A stretch of DNA of 64,000 bases, taken from positions 1,816,168-1,880,167 of the forward strand of contig NZ_JAJQXW010000001.1 in assembly GCF_021246445.1 (NCBI RefSeq), given 5' to 3'. Made by a program: the position numbers and the translations under genes. A model generated the notes under the pieces. It worked only from the letters and a program-made list of their open reading frames with translations, made no database searches and was not told the DNA's origin. Of the stretch, positions 40,903-49,192 are shown piece after piece; within the stretch, counting starts at the first letter, position 1; each line of letters starts with the position of its first letter. This DNA comes from Rhabdothermincola salaria. GTDB taxonomy: Bacteria > Actinomycetota > Acidimicrobiia > Acidimicrobiales > Acidimicrobilacustridaceae.

Positions 40903-42766
40903 CGCGGACGAGTTGGTGGGCTCGGTGGCGGATGAGGGCGTGGACGGCGTCGTCGTCGAGGGGTTCGCCGTTGGTGTCGTGGGGGCCGAGGGCGCCGCTG
41001 GTGAGCAGGGCCACGACCTCGTGGAGCACCTCGGCGATCTCGGTCAGCTCGGCGCTCTCGGAGGCCCCAGCCGTCGGGGTGTTGCGCTGCCCGGGACGTC
41101 GCGGGGGTCTTGTGGACTCGCCCGGTACTGCGGGTGGGGTCGGATCGGCGGCGTGGTCGGAGGTGGGTTCCGCCCCATCGGGGTCCGACGGTCGGGTGGT
41201 GGTGCCATCGTCCCCGGTGCTCGGGGTGGTTCCGTCGGTGGGCTTGGTGCTCGCCCTGACCGGCTCGAAGACGTCGATGAAGTCGCCGGACACCACCAGT
41301 TCGCCGCCGCTACCAGGGGCGCCGTCGGGCCGCGCCTCGTCGGTGCGGGTGGGTGGGGTGAAGGGGTGGGGGGTGAGGGCGTCGATGGTGGGGTGGTCGA
41401 GGGGGAGGCGGGGTGGTCGGGTGCGTCTCGGGGGCGGTGAGAGCATGGGTGGGCGATCGGGGAACGTGAACACCACGGTGCCGTCGGGTTCGACGGTGAG
41501 CCCGTGGCCTTTGCGGTGCACGAGACCGTGGTGAGCGCCGCAGAGGGCGACCAGCCTGGCGATGTCGGTTCCACCGCCGTCGGCCCAGGCGTCGATGTGG
41601 TGGATGTCGGCCCACGCCGCCGGGGCGTCACAGCCGGGGAACCGGCAGGTGCCGTCACGGGCCAGGATCGCGTCACGCAACGTGGGGGTGGCCAGGCGGA
41701 TCGACCGGCCGTGATCGATCACCTGACCCTGGGCCAGCAACAACCGGGCCAGGGTGGTGCCCTCCCCGAACAGATCGTTGACCACCTCGGGGGTCAGGCT
41801 GCGACCTTCGATGGTGCGCAAGGCGGTGGATCCCCGGGCCAGAGCGTGGGTGAGGAACGCCCGAGTCGCGGCGCCGTACCCGTGCAGGGCGCACCACGCG
41901 CCCAGTTGCTCGGCCGTGGTGATGCCGGCGCCCCACAACACCCCGGCGGCAAGGCCGTCGAGGTCGACGGTGACCAGGATGTGGGGGTGCTGACGACCCG
42001 GGCGGGTCCCCTCGCTGGGATGGTGGTCGAGGAAGAACCGGGCCATGTCCACCCACGCGTCCCCCCGACGTTGCGCGGCGGTGCGCACCTCACCCGGCTC
42101 ATCCTCGGTCTCCGCGACCCGGAGGGCGTTCTCGATCACCGTGGCATCACCCGGGGCGAAGTTCGCTCGCTGCTCGGCCCGGTCGCCGAGGGTGCGTGAC
42201 CACTGGGCCTCCGACGGCGGCACCACCGGTGGGGCCTCCAACCGGGCCGGATCCGCCGAGGTGACCGCATCAGCGCAAGCCACCCAGTCCTCGATCACCA
42301 CCTTCGTGTCCGCCAACGACAACCCCACCAGCACCGGCGAACACTCGGCGTCGTGCTCGGCGTACAGATCGACCAGACCCTTGGGGATCAACCGGACGAC
42401 CATCTCCACCTGCGCCCCGGTCAACGCACCATCGGCCCACAACGACCGCATGGTCGACCAGACGGCCATGCGGGCCACCCGCACCAACAACGACCGAGCC
42501 GCCGGTTCGGTCAACCCCAGACGGGCCCGCACCCACGACGCCTTGGTCGGGAACCCCTCCACCCGGTGACCGTCGGCGGCGAAGAACCCCACCAGACCCA
42601 CCACCCGCACCGCCTCCAACCCATCGATACGCCGCGACAACGCCACCAACTCGTCATCGGAGACCGGCACGTCGACCGAGATGTCCGCATCAGGCTCACC
42701 GCCGTGGCCCACCGCGCTGAGGTCGGCGGTGTCGCCCAACCCCCCGGTCGCAGCCCCTTCGAACAT
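40895..42766 (-). CDS. DUF222/13E12-repeat protein with HNH endonuclease domain
   Basis: A 623-residue member of the actinobacterial 13E12 repeat family. The N-terminal DUF222 domain (about 35-330) precedes an HNH nuclease motif with CRFPGCD, DIHHIDAWADGG and LVALCGAHHGLVH (zinc-binding Cys and HNH His). About 190 low-complexity Pro/Thr/Asp residues follow, then a helical tail. Some mycobacterial members are LexA-regulated; here a candidate SOS box lies 13-28 bases upstream of the start codon. No second copy is in the window. It may be a selfish or DNA-repair-linked nuclease. Confidence 0.9.
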   Translation of the reverse strand: MFEGAATGGLGDTADLSAVGHGGEPDADISVDVPVSDDELVALSRRIDGLEAVRVVGLVGFFAADGHRVEGFPTKASWVRARLGLTEPAARSLLVRVARMAVWSTMRSLWADGALTGAQVEMVVRLIPKGLVDLYAEHDAECSPVLVGLSLADTKVVIEDWVACADAVTSADPARLEAPPVVPPSEAQWSRTLGDRAEQRANFAPGDATVIENALRVAETEDEPGEVRTAAQRRGDAWVDMARFFLDHHPSEGTRPGRQHPHILVTVDLDGLAAGVLWGAGITTAEQLGAWCALHGYGAATRAFLTHALARGSTALRTIEGRSLTPEVVNDLFGEGTTLARLLLAQGQVIDHGRSIRLATPTLRDAILARDGTCRFPGCDAPAAWADIHHIDAWADGGGTDIARLVALCGAHHGLVHRKGHGLTVEPDGTVVFTFPDRPPMLSPPPRRTRPPRLPLDHPTIDALTPHPFTPPTRTDEARPDGAPGSGGELVVSGDFIDVFEPVRASTKPTDGTTPSTGDDGTTTRPSDPDGAEPTSDHAADPTPPAVPGESTRPPRRPGQRNTPTAGASESAELTEIAEVLHEVVALLTSGALGPHDTNGEPLDDDAVHALIRHRAHQLVRAA

Positions 42767-42778
42767 GCGGCCATGCTA

Positions 42779-42794
42779 TCAGACACACGTTCGA
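42779..42794 (-). promoter_or_regulatory. candidate LexA (SOS) box upstream of the DUF222-HNH gene
   Basis: TCAGACacacGTTCGA matches 10 of 12 fixed positions of the actinobacterial consensus TCGAACnnnnGTTCGA. On the minus strand it overlaps a GATAGC-like -10 just before the start codon, an ideal position for repression. Confidence 0.5.
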
Positions 42795-42933
42795 GATCCA
42801 CCCTGTTCGCCATTTCTTTTCCTGCATTCACACCTGTCGAACCGCTCCTCACCGGTGGTGTCCCTGCCGGCACCTCCCGTGACCACATCGGGGGAATCCG
42901 GGACTGTCCCAGACGCTTCGTACCGTCGGGGAC

Positions 42934-44073
42934 ATGGCCAAGAAGGGACGACATCGCCAACCATCGACCCCACCGGGCCCACCGCGTCCCAGGGCCGACC
43001 ACCTGCGTCTGGTCGGCGGCCGTGGTGCGCCCACCGGCCGACCCACCGACGATCGGGCGGAGGCCAGCCGGGGCGATCCGCCGCCGGGAACATGGACTCC
43101 CGAGCGGGTGAAGGTGGAGCTCGAGCTGTTCTACGACGCACCGCAGGGGCGTCCACTCACCTACGAGGAGCGCTACGGGCTGGGCGCCCTCCTCGAGGGC
43201 GACCGCCCGGCCCTCTCCCACGACGGTACGTGCGGCGTCCGGTTCGTCCACCGGGCCATGGATCCCGCCACGCTCGACACCGTCGACGGCCTCGTGCCCC
43301 TCTTCATGCAGGAGTTCCCCCGAGGCCTCCGGGCATGGGTGCGCTTCTGTCGCAGCCGGACCCCCGACTCGAACGCCGAGCTCACCGTGTTCCTCCTCGA
43401 CGAGATCGACCGTCTGGAACCCGCATGGCGGGCCGGCCTGCACCTCTTGGAAGAACGCCGCCGGGCGAACCGACCAGGTGTGCTCCGGGCGCTCGACGAG
43501 ATCGCCGCCGATCTCGGTGGCCACGAGGCGCTCGCCCGGCTCACCGACGATCCCCTGCCGGACGAGCCGCTCGACACCGCCGGCCTCGACGACCCGACGG
43601 CGGCCTTCGTCACTGAGGTCGCGGCACTCTGCGATGCCTTCTTCAGCCTCGAGATCCACCGTGAACTGCGCACTGTCGCCCGCCGCCTCGTCGCCCTCTT
43701 CGCCCACCGCGGCGGGCCGGCGTTCCGCCGTCCGAAGCCAGGCTCCGTCGCGGCGGCGGTCTGTCATCTTGCCATCCACGGCAACCGCCTCCGGGTCCGC
43801 CGCTTCGGCTACTTCGAGATCGCCTCGATCGCCTACGTCTGCGGCGTCAGCCCCTCGGGGGTAAGCAAGCGCGCCACCGCCCTGCTGGCCCTGGCCCACA
43901 TCGAGCAGCCCGCCCCTGATCCGGAGGAGGCGGAGCTCCCGCGCCGGATGCGCAGGCGGCGTCCGATCCGACTCGGCGATGCCCAGCTGCTGGTGTCGGG
44001 CACCCGCCGTTGGTACCTCTCTCGGGCCGCGCAGCTGGAGGACCGCCTGGCCGAGACCGCCCACCTGGCGTAG
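42934..44073 (+). CDS. unrecognised protein with a TFIIB-like/DUF6398-like helix-turn-helix region
   Basis: A 379-residue cytosolic protein. A basic, Pro-rich N-terminus (1-50) is followed by helical sequence with ELELFYDAPQGRPLTYEERY. Near residues 270-325 it reads PKPGSVAAAVCHLAIHGN then FEIASIAYVCGVSPSGVSKR, a layout like the cyclin-repeat helix-turn-helix of TFIIB and of bacterial DUF6398 proteins. A basic C-terminal part (PRRMRRRRPIRLGD) could contact nucleic acid. It is divergent from the DUF222-HNH gene and ends before a 10-bp hairpin. Family assignment is tentative; nucleic-acid binding is inference. Confidence 0.72.
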   Translation: MAKKGRHRQPSTPPGPPRPRADHLRLVGGRGAPTGRPTDDRAEASRGDPPPGTWTPERVKVELELFYDAPQGRPLTYEERYGLGALLEGDRPALSHDGTCGVRFVHRAMDPATLDTVDGLVPLFMQEFPRGLRAWVRFCRSRTPDSNAELTVFLLDEIDRLEPAWRAGLHLLEERRRANRPGVLRALDEIAADLGGHEALARLTDDPLPDEPLDTAGLDDPTAAFVTEVAALCDAFFSLEIHRELRTVARRLVALFAHRGGPAFRRPKPGSVAAAVCHLAIHGNRLRVRRFGYFEIASIAYVCGVSPSGVSKRATALLALAHIEQPAPDPEEAELPRRMRRRRPIRLGDAQLLVSGTRRWYLSRAAQLEDRLAETAHLA

Positions 44074-44156
44074 ATCTCCGCCCACGATCCACGATCCGCT
44101 CAGGCCACGGGTCAGCGGGGTGGTGGGGTGGCGGAACGCTCGGGCGCACACGGCGA

Positions 44157-44180
44157 GGGCCCGCCCCGGAGGGCGGGCCC
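44157..44180. terminator. 10-bp GC stem-loop between convergent genes
   Basis: GGGCCCGCCC (44157-44166) and GGGCGGGCCC (44171-44180) pair perfectly around cgga. It lies between the unknown 379-aa gene and the convergent glycine-rich gene and could terminate both; no U-tract. Confidence 0.65.
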
Positions 44181-44222
44181 GTCGTCGGTCCTCGTTCACC
44201 CGGCCGCAGGAGCCGGGACCAG

Positions 44223-45275
44223 TCACCCGGTGAAGCGGGGGGTGACCACGGCCGGCTGAGCCGCGGTCGTGGTGGTCGTGGTGGTCTCGATGGGCTGGGG
44301 CAGGCAGGAGGTGTCGCCCTCGATCCAGGCCAGCACGACGAAACCGTCGCCCGGGGCCGGGCTGGGGCTGACCTCGGAGCCGGCGGGCGCCAGGTTGCCG
44401 CCGCCACCACCACCGGCGCCGACCGAGCCGTAGCCGGGGTAGCCGCCGCCACCACCGAGGTAGCCGCCACCGCCGCCACCGCCGCCGTCGCCGGAGGTGC
44501 CGCCGGTGCCACCGGTGAGGGCGTCACCCGCGGTGGGGGCCGTGTCGAGGAAGAGCTCGTCGCCGCCCAGGTAGGTGCCGGCCGCACCGGGGCTGCCCGC
44601 CGTGCCCGCTCCGCCACCGGTGCCGAAGAGGTCGTCGACGTCCTCACCCTGGTAGCCATCGGTCCCCGGGGCACCGCCGTTGCCGCCGTCGACGCCGTCA
44701 CCACCGGGTCCGGCCGCACCACCACCGCCGCCACCGCCACCGATCACCAGCGGGGTGTCGGCCTCGGTGAGCCACGAGGCGCCGCCACCGCCGCCACCGC
44801 CGGAACCTTCGCCGGCACCACCGGCGCCGCCGGAGGCGATGTCGCCGTCACCGCCGCCACCACCGAGCCCGGCGACGGTGTACGCCTCGATCTCGAGCGG
44901 CCGCTCCTGGTCGCCGTCCGCGCCGGCCTGGCCCACGAAGATCGAGAGGGTCTGGCCGGGGGTGACGACCATCTCACCGAACACGGTGCCGCCGAGGCCA
45001 CCGCTGCCGCCGGCCGCAACCGGGCCTTCCCCACCGAAGTCGCCGCCGGCGCCGCCGGCGCCGCCGCCCACGCCGTAGCCGAGGCACTGCACGTCGGCGG
45101 GCACGGTCCAGGTCTCGACCTCACCCGTGTACTCGAAGGAGGCTTCCTCGCCGGCGTCCTGGGCACCGGCGGGCCCGAAGGCCAGGCCCGGCAACAGCAG
45201 GCCGGCGACGGCCACGCCACCGACGGCGGCGATCCGGCCGGTGCGGCGACGCAGGGGACGCGCAGAGTTCGACAT
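44223..45275 (-). CDS. exported glycine-rich protein
   Basis: A 350-residue secreted protein. Signal peptide (about 1-38, ending LAFGPAGAQD) precedes EYTGEVETWTVPADVQCLGYGVGGG, the start of a glycine-rich domain (ALK-type, PF12810-like) with long Gly/Ala runs between LGGTVFGEMVVTPGQTLSIFVG and VIGGGGGGGG blocks, then a Thr-rich tail. The layout follows bacterial glycine-rich surface proteins rather than PE-PGRS. The tail ends TPRFTG without a hydrophobic anchor, so no sortase signal. ATG 45275 has GGAGGAA. Confidence 0.82.
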   Translation of the reverse strand: MSNSARPLRRRTGRIAAVGGVAVAGLLLPGLAFGPAGAQDAGEEASFEYTGEVETWTVPADVQCLGYGVGGGAGGAGGDFGGEGPVAAGGSGGLGGTVFGEMVVTPGQTLSIFVGQAGADGDQERPLEIEAYTVAGLGGGGGDGDIASGGAGGAGEGSGGGGGGGASWLTEADTPLVIGGGGGGGGAAGPGGDGVDGGNGGAPGTDGYQGEDVDDLFGTGGGAGTAGSPGAAGTYLGGDELFLDTAPTAGDALTGGTGGTSGDGGGGGGGGYLGGGGGYPGYGSVGAGGGGGGNLAPAGSEVSPSPAPGDGFVVLAWIEGDTSCLPQPIETTTTTTTAAQPAVVTPRFTG

Positions 45276-45386
45276 CGAGGGTTCCTCCCAGGTGTGGGCG
45301 GAGTGCCTCCCCGCCGCCGGCGAACTTAGCCCGTGGCGCCGCCGGGATGAGGGAAGAGCTGCCGTCGCCGGGGCGACCGTGATCGG

Positions 45387-46070
45387 ATGGTCGGCATGCG
45401 CATGTACGAGGAACTGCTCTTGTTGGTCCTGCACGACGAGAAGGGCACCCCGAAGGGCACCTACGCCAACCTGGCGTTGGCTGCGGGGGTGCTGGGCGAG
45501 CTCGTCACCGAGGGGCGCCTCGAGGTGGCCGACGACAAGAAGGGCACCGTGACGGTGGCGGACGCCTCCCCCACCGGGGAGGCGGTCATGGACAGGGTCC
45601 TCGACAAGATCGCCTCGGCCCGTCGTCCTCGGCCGCTGAAGTCGTGGATCGACCGGATCGCCGACATGCGGGGGCTGCGCGACCGGGTGGCGGAGCCGCT
45701 GGTCGAACAGGGGGTGCTGCACGAGGAGTCCACCAAGGTGCTGGGCCTGTTCACCAGGACGCGCTACCCGGAGGCCGATCCCGAACCCGAACAGGAGCTG
45801 GTCGAACGGTTGCGCCGGGCGGTGTTCGGCGACGGCGCCACCAGCGAGGTCGACGAGCAGACGTGCCTGGTGGTGGCGGTGGCGTCGTCGGCGGAGCTGC
45901 TGCCCCGGATCTTCGGCCGCAAGGAGGTGGCCGGGCGCAAGGACCGCATCGCCGCGTTGGCCGCCGACGAGCGCCTCGGCGAGGCCACCCGCAAGGCCGT
46001 CGAGCAGTTGCAGGCAGCGATCGTGGTGGCGGTCACCGCCGCGGCGGCGTCCTCCGCCGCCAGCTCGTGA
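45387..46070 (+). CDS. GPP34 (GOLPH3-like) phosphoprotein
   Basis: A 227-residue member of the GPP34/GOLPH3 family, in eukaryotes a phosphatidylinositol-4-phosphate-binding Golgi protein; widespread in actinobacteria with unknown role. Typical opening MYEELLLLVLHDEKGTPKG, the helix AGVLGELVTEGRLEV, and LVEQGVLHEE are visible; the C-terminus is Ala/Ser-rich. ATG 45387, 45396 or 45402 could be the start. Convergent with the AMIN-like lipoprotein. Confidence 0.88.
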   Translation: MVGMRMYEELLLLVLHDEKGTPKGTYANLALAAGVLGELVTEGRLEVADDKKGTVTVADASPTGEAVMDRVLDKIASARRPRPLKSWIDRIADMRGLRDRVAEPLVEQGVLHEESTKVLGLFTRTRYPEADPEPEQELVERLRRAVFGDGATSEVDEQTCLVVAVASSAELLPRIFGRKEVAGRKDRIAALAADERLGEATRKAVEQLQAAIVVAVTAAAASSAASS

Positions 46071-46182
46071 CGGAGAGGGTGCCCTACGGCCCGGGGACGA
46101 CGGCGCGCACCAGCGGGGCGAGCAGCACCCCGCAGGCGGCCACCACGGCTGGGATTCCGCCCGACCGGCCGGGATGCCGGTG

Positions 46183-46199
46183 GAGGCTCCCGGAGCCTC
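46183..46199 (-). terminator. hairpin at the stop codon of the AMIN-like lipoprotein
   Basis: GAGGCTC (46183-46189) and GAGCCTC (46193-46199) form a 7-bp stem with a ccg loop; the minus-strand stop (46198-46200) is in one arm. Confidence 0.5.
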
Positions 46200-47322
46200 A
46201 GCTGCCGTCGGAGACGATGTCCACGACGAGGCGGGTCGGGTCGTCGTACATGGCCACCGCGAAGGGGTCGGGGGTGTCCACGCCGACCACCCAGGACATG
46301 GTGGCCTCGAAGTCCCCGACGAAGACCAGCTCGTTCACGATGCCCTGGTCGATGGCGATGCGCTCGGGGCCGTCGTAGGTGACCCGGGGCTCGTCGCCGC
46401 GCAGGCTCACGGTGCGGGCGGGCGTCAGCCGCAGCTCGAGGCGGGCGTCGCCCTCCACCGCCACGGGTTGCCCGCTACCGGGGCGGCGCACCGGTTCGTC
46501 GACGTAGCTCACCCGGTAGGCGGGCGGGCTGTCGCCCTCCTCGAACTCGAGCACGATGCGGTGGAACCCGTCGTGGGTGGCCTGGCGCACGGCCACGAGG
46601 TGCCGGACTGGCCCATCAGCCCTCGGGAAGCCCTCGCTCTGCACGTCGTCGGGGCCGGGCGTCCCCACCGGCTCGATGCCCTCGTCGGGCGGGGCGGTCG
46701 TGGTGGTGGTGGGCGCCGGGTCGTCGACGAGGTCGATGGTGAGGCTCTCGACCATGCGGTCGAGCACGCGTTGGGCCTCGGCGAAGCCGGGCTCGGTGTC
46801 GGGGATGTCGTGGGTCTGGGCGATGAGGGTCTCGCCGCCCAGGTCGATCGACCAGCGCACCACGCTCAACCCCTCGTTGTGGAGGCCCTCGCCGGTGGCC
46901 ACCAGCTCCTGGCGCAGGGCGGTGCGGCCGTCGACGGTGGCGTCGCGGCGATCGGACTCGACGAAGGCGGGCGAGTCGCTCACCACCGTGGCGAACGGTG
47001 CGGGTTCGGCGAAGAACGACAGCGCGATGGTGGTGGGCACCTCGGTGGCCTCGGGCACCTCGAAGGGCTCGGGGTCGAACAGCGAGCAGGGCGGCACGAC
47101 GGTGCCGTCGTTCACCGCCCAGGCTTCGGGGTGGGCCACCCGGTAGGCCACCTCGGGGTTCTCGCAGGTGGTCCAGGCGGGTTCGCCGTCGACGGTGGTC
47201 GAGCTGGTGGACGTGGTCGACTCGGTGGTGGTGGGGTCGTCGGGGGCCGCGTCATCACCGTCGCTGCTGCAGGCGGCGGCCACGAGGGTGAGCGCGGCGA
47301 AGAGGGCGAGGAGTCGTCGCAT
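46198..47322 (-). CDS. AMIN-like domain lipoprotein
   Basis: A 374-residue lipoprotein: signal peptide with lipobox VAAAC (Cys18), Thr/Ser linker, a first domain (about 50-200, WTTCENPEVAYRVAHPEAW onward, a PsbP/LpqN-like start) and a C-terminal AMIN-like domain (about 235-374: VRHLVAVRQATHDGFHRIVLEF, DEPRVTYDGPERI, PTRLVVDIVSD). AMIN-like domains are thought to bind peptidoglycan or envelope polymers. ATG 47322 gives a clean signal. Confidence 0.85.
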   Translation of the reverse strand: MRRLLALFAALTLVAAACSSDGDDAAPDDPTTTESTTSTSSTTVDGEPAWTTCENPEVAYRVAHPEAWAVNDGTVVPPCSLFDPEPFEVPEATEVPTTIALSFFAEPAPFATVVSDSPAFVESDRRDATVDGRTALRQELVATGEGLHNEGLSVVRWSIDLGGETLIAQTHDIPDTEPGFAEAQRVLDRMVESLTIDLVDDPAPTTTTTAPPDEGIEPVGTPGPDDVQSEGFPRADGPVRHLVAVRQATHDGFHRIVLEFEEGDSPPAYRVSYVDEPVRRPGSGQPVAVEGDARLELRLTPARTVSLRGDEPRVTYDGPERIAIDQGIVNELVFVGDFEATMSWVVGVDTPDPFAVAMYDDPTRLVVDIVSDGS

Positions 47323-47389
47323 GCCGCGCGCGCTACCCGACAGCCCGCCGAGGGATGCCCCGGGGCCGCCGGCGGCCGACTGCGGTGGG

Positions 47390-48430
47390 TCAGTTGGTGG
47401 AGGCCACGGTCGCCGGGTCGGGGGCGCCGACGGCGGCGCGCAGCGCCTCGGTCATGTGCTGGGTGAAGCGGCGAGAGGCGCTGGCGTCGGGCTTGAAGCG
47501 TTCGGCGGCGTGGTACATGCCGGGGGTGATGTGCACCTCGCAGGCCACACCGGCGGCGCGGAGGCGCTCGGCGTAGTCGACGTCCTCGTCGTGGAAGAGG
47601 TCGAGGGCGCCGACGCCGATCCACGTCGGGGGCAGACCGGCGAGGTCGTCGGTGCGGGCGGCCGCCGCGTAGGGCGGCAGGGAGGCGTAGGTGGGGATGT
47701 GGCCGAGGTAGGAAGCCCACCCGAACCGGTTGGACTCGGGGGTCCACAGCAGCTGGCCCCGACCCTCGTGGTCGCGGCGCAGCGAGGTGCGGTCGTCGAT
47801 CATCGGATAGGCCAGCAACTGGAAGGCGATGGGCGGTCCACCGTCGTCGCGGGCCCGTTGGGCGAGCGAGGCGGCCAGTCCCCCACCGGCGCTGCCACCG
47901 CCGACGGCCACCCGGGCGGCGTCGATGCCGAGGGTGCCCGCATGGTCGTGCACCCAGCGCAGGGCGGTGTGGCAGTCGTCGAGCGGAGCGGGGAACGGGT
48001 GCTCGGGGGCGAGGCGGTAGTCGACGCTGACCACCACGATCCCGAGGTCGCGAGCCAGGGTGGAGCAGAAGTCGTTGTCCATCTCGGGCTGGCCGAGGAC
48101 GAGCCCGCCGCCGTGGATCCACACCAGGGCGCCGGCCGGTTCGGTGAGCTGGTCGGGCCGGTAGACGAGCACGCGCACGTCGTCGGCCCCGTCGGCGGTG
48201 GCGATGCGGTCGTCGACGGACACGCCGTCGGCCACGGGCGTGGGGCGCGACGGCAGGGAGCGCATGAACCGCAGACCCCGCTCGCTGGTGAGCGACAAGG
48301 GCAGGGCGAGCGCGGGGACGCGCAGCTCGGGGTCGCAGTCGGCCAGGCGGGTGTCGGCCTTCTTGCGCCCGAACGCCACCCCCGCTCCGATCCCTGCGGC
48401 CACCACTGTCAGCTTCATGAGCTTGCCCAT
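47390..48430 (-). CDS. alpha/beta hydrolase, hormone-sensitive-lipase type esterase
   Basis: A 346-residue esterase. N-terminal hydrophobic helix (about 5-22) may anchor it. HSL oxyanion motif WIHGGGLVLG, nucleophile in VGGGSAGGGLAA, and acid/His in LDLFHDED and PGMYHAAERF are intact. Acts on short-chain acyl esters. ATG 48430 has a perfect GGAGGAA site; ATG 48448 is upstream without one. A 14-bp GC palindrome (47364-47377) lies in the gap below it. Confidence 0.88.
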   Translation of the reverse strand: MGKLMKLTVVAAGIGAGVAFGRKKADTRLADCDPELRVPALALPLSLTSERGLRFMRSLPSRPTPVADGVSVDDRIATADGADDVRVLVYRPDQLTEPAGALVWIHGGGLVLGQPEMDNDFCSTLARDLGIVVVSVDYRLAPEHPFPAPLDDCHTALRWVHDHAGTLGIDAARVAVGGGSAGGGLAASLAQRARDDGGPPIAFQLLAYPMIDDRTSLRRDHEGRGQLLWTPESNRFGWASYLGHIPTYASLPPYAAAARTDDLAGLPPTWIGVGALDLFHDEDVDYAERLRAAGVACEVHITPGMYHAAERFKPDASASRRFTQHMTEALRAAVGAPDPATVASTN

Positions 48431-48550
48431 GGGGTTCCTCCTGGTCATTGGGGTGCATCGTTCGTCGTTCGACCCTTCTACCAGCGCAGCACGGTCGGCG
48501 TCGGGGCGCCCCCCTCGACGACGGACCCGACGGGAGGACCCGCCGGAGCG

Positions 48551-48997
48551 TCAGTGGCGGTGGCGGTCCCACCAGCGGCGACCCACCCGGATGGCCTCGG
48601 TGGCCACGAGGGCCCAGGCCACGAGCAGCGGCTGGAAGACCAGTCGCACTGCTCGCTCGGCGTCGGTGTCGAGCCCGAAGCCGTCGTTGCCCTCGACGAA
48701 CTGGGCGATGTTGCCGGGGAACACGGCCACGAAGAAGGCGGCGGTGACGCCGCCCACGAGGGCCCGGCGGGGTTGGCGCCACTGGGTCACCAGCGCCACG
48801 CCGAGGGCCAACTCGACCACGCCCGAGACCAGCACCACCACGTCGGGGTCGGCGGGGAACCACGACGGGACCTGGGCCTGGAACTCGTCGCGCTGGAAGG
48901 TGAGGTGGCCGGTGCCGGCGACGAGCAGCGCGGCCCCGAGGAGTCCTTGCCCGACGGCTCGGACACGACGGCCGGCGCGGGCGTCACCGTTCTTCAC
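48551..48997 (-). CDS. DoxX-family membrane protein
   Basis: A four-helix DoxX-like protein of about 148 residues: LLGAALLVAGTGHLTFQRDEFQAQVPSWFP is the family start, with VSGVVELALGVALV and the FFVAVFPGNIAQFV helix. GTG 48997 is preferred because GAAGG lies at proper distance; GTG 49066 would add 23 polar residues. DoxX proteins take part in thiol or thiosulfate redox processes, but no partner is visible here. Confidence 0.8.
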   Translation of the reverse strand: MKNGDARAGRRVRAVGQGLLGAALLVAGTGHLTFQRDEFQAQVPSWFPADPDVVVLVSGVVELALGVALVTQWRQPRRALVGGVTAAFFVAVFPGNIAQFVEGNDGFGLDTDAERAVRLVFQPLLVAWALVATEAIRVGRRWWDRHRH

Positions 48998-49155
48998 GGG
49001 GACCTTCTCGGTGGCGGGACCATCCCCGCCGACGGTACCGAGCCGGGGTCCGGCCACCAACGACACACCGGGACCGCCCCCTGGACGAGGGCGGTCCCAT
49101 GCCGTCCGTCGAGACGGCTCGGTAGGCGACCGATGGCGTCAGGGAGGAACGGCCC

Positions 49156-49192
49156 TTGACGGATTCCGACCGCTGTTCGATACTCCGAACAG
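49156..49192 (+). promoter_or_regulatory. sigma70-type promoter with TetR-type operator CTGTTCG-n6-CGAACAG
   Basis: TTGACG (49156-49161), 17-base spacer, GATACT (49179-49184) make a good promoter. The perfect palindrome CTGTTCGATACTCCGAACAG (49173-49192) covers the -10 and expected start site. The regulator gene begins at its end, implying autorepression and perhaps a leaderless transcript. Confidence 0.65.

Noticed and set aside
44223-45275. PE-PGRS or LPXTG surface protein
   Set aside because: No PE domain, and the terminal TPRFTG lacks the LPXTG consensus, hydrophobic span and charged tail.
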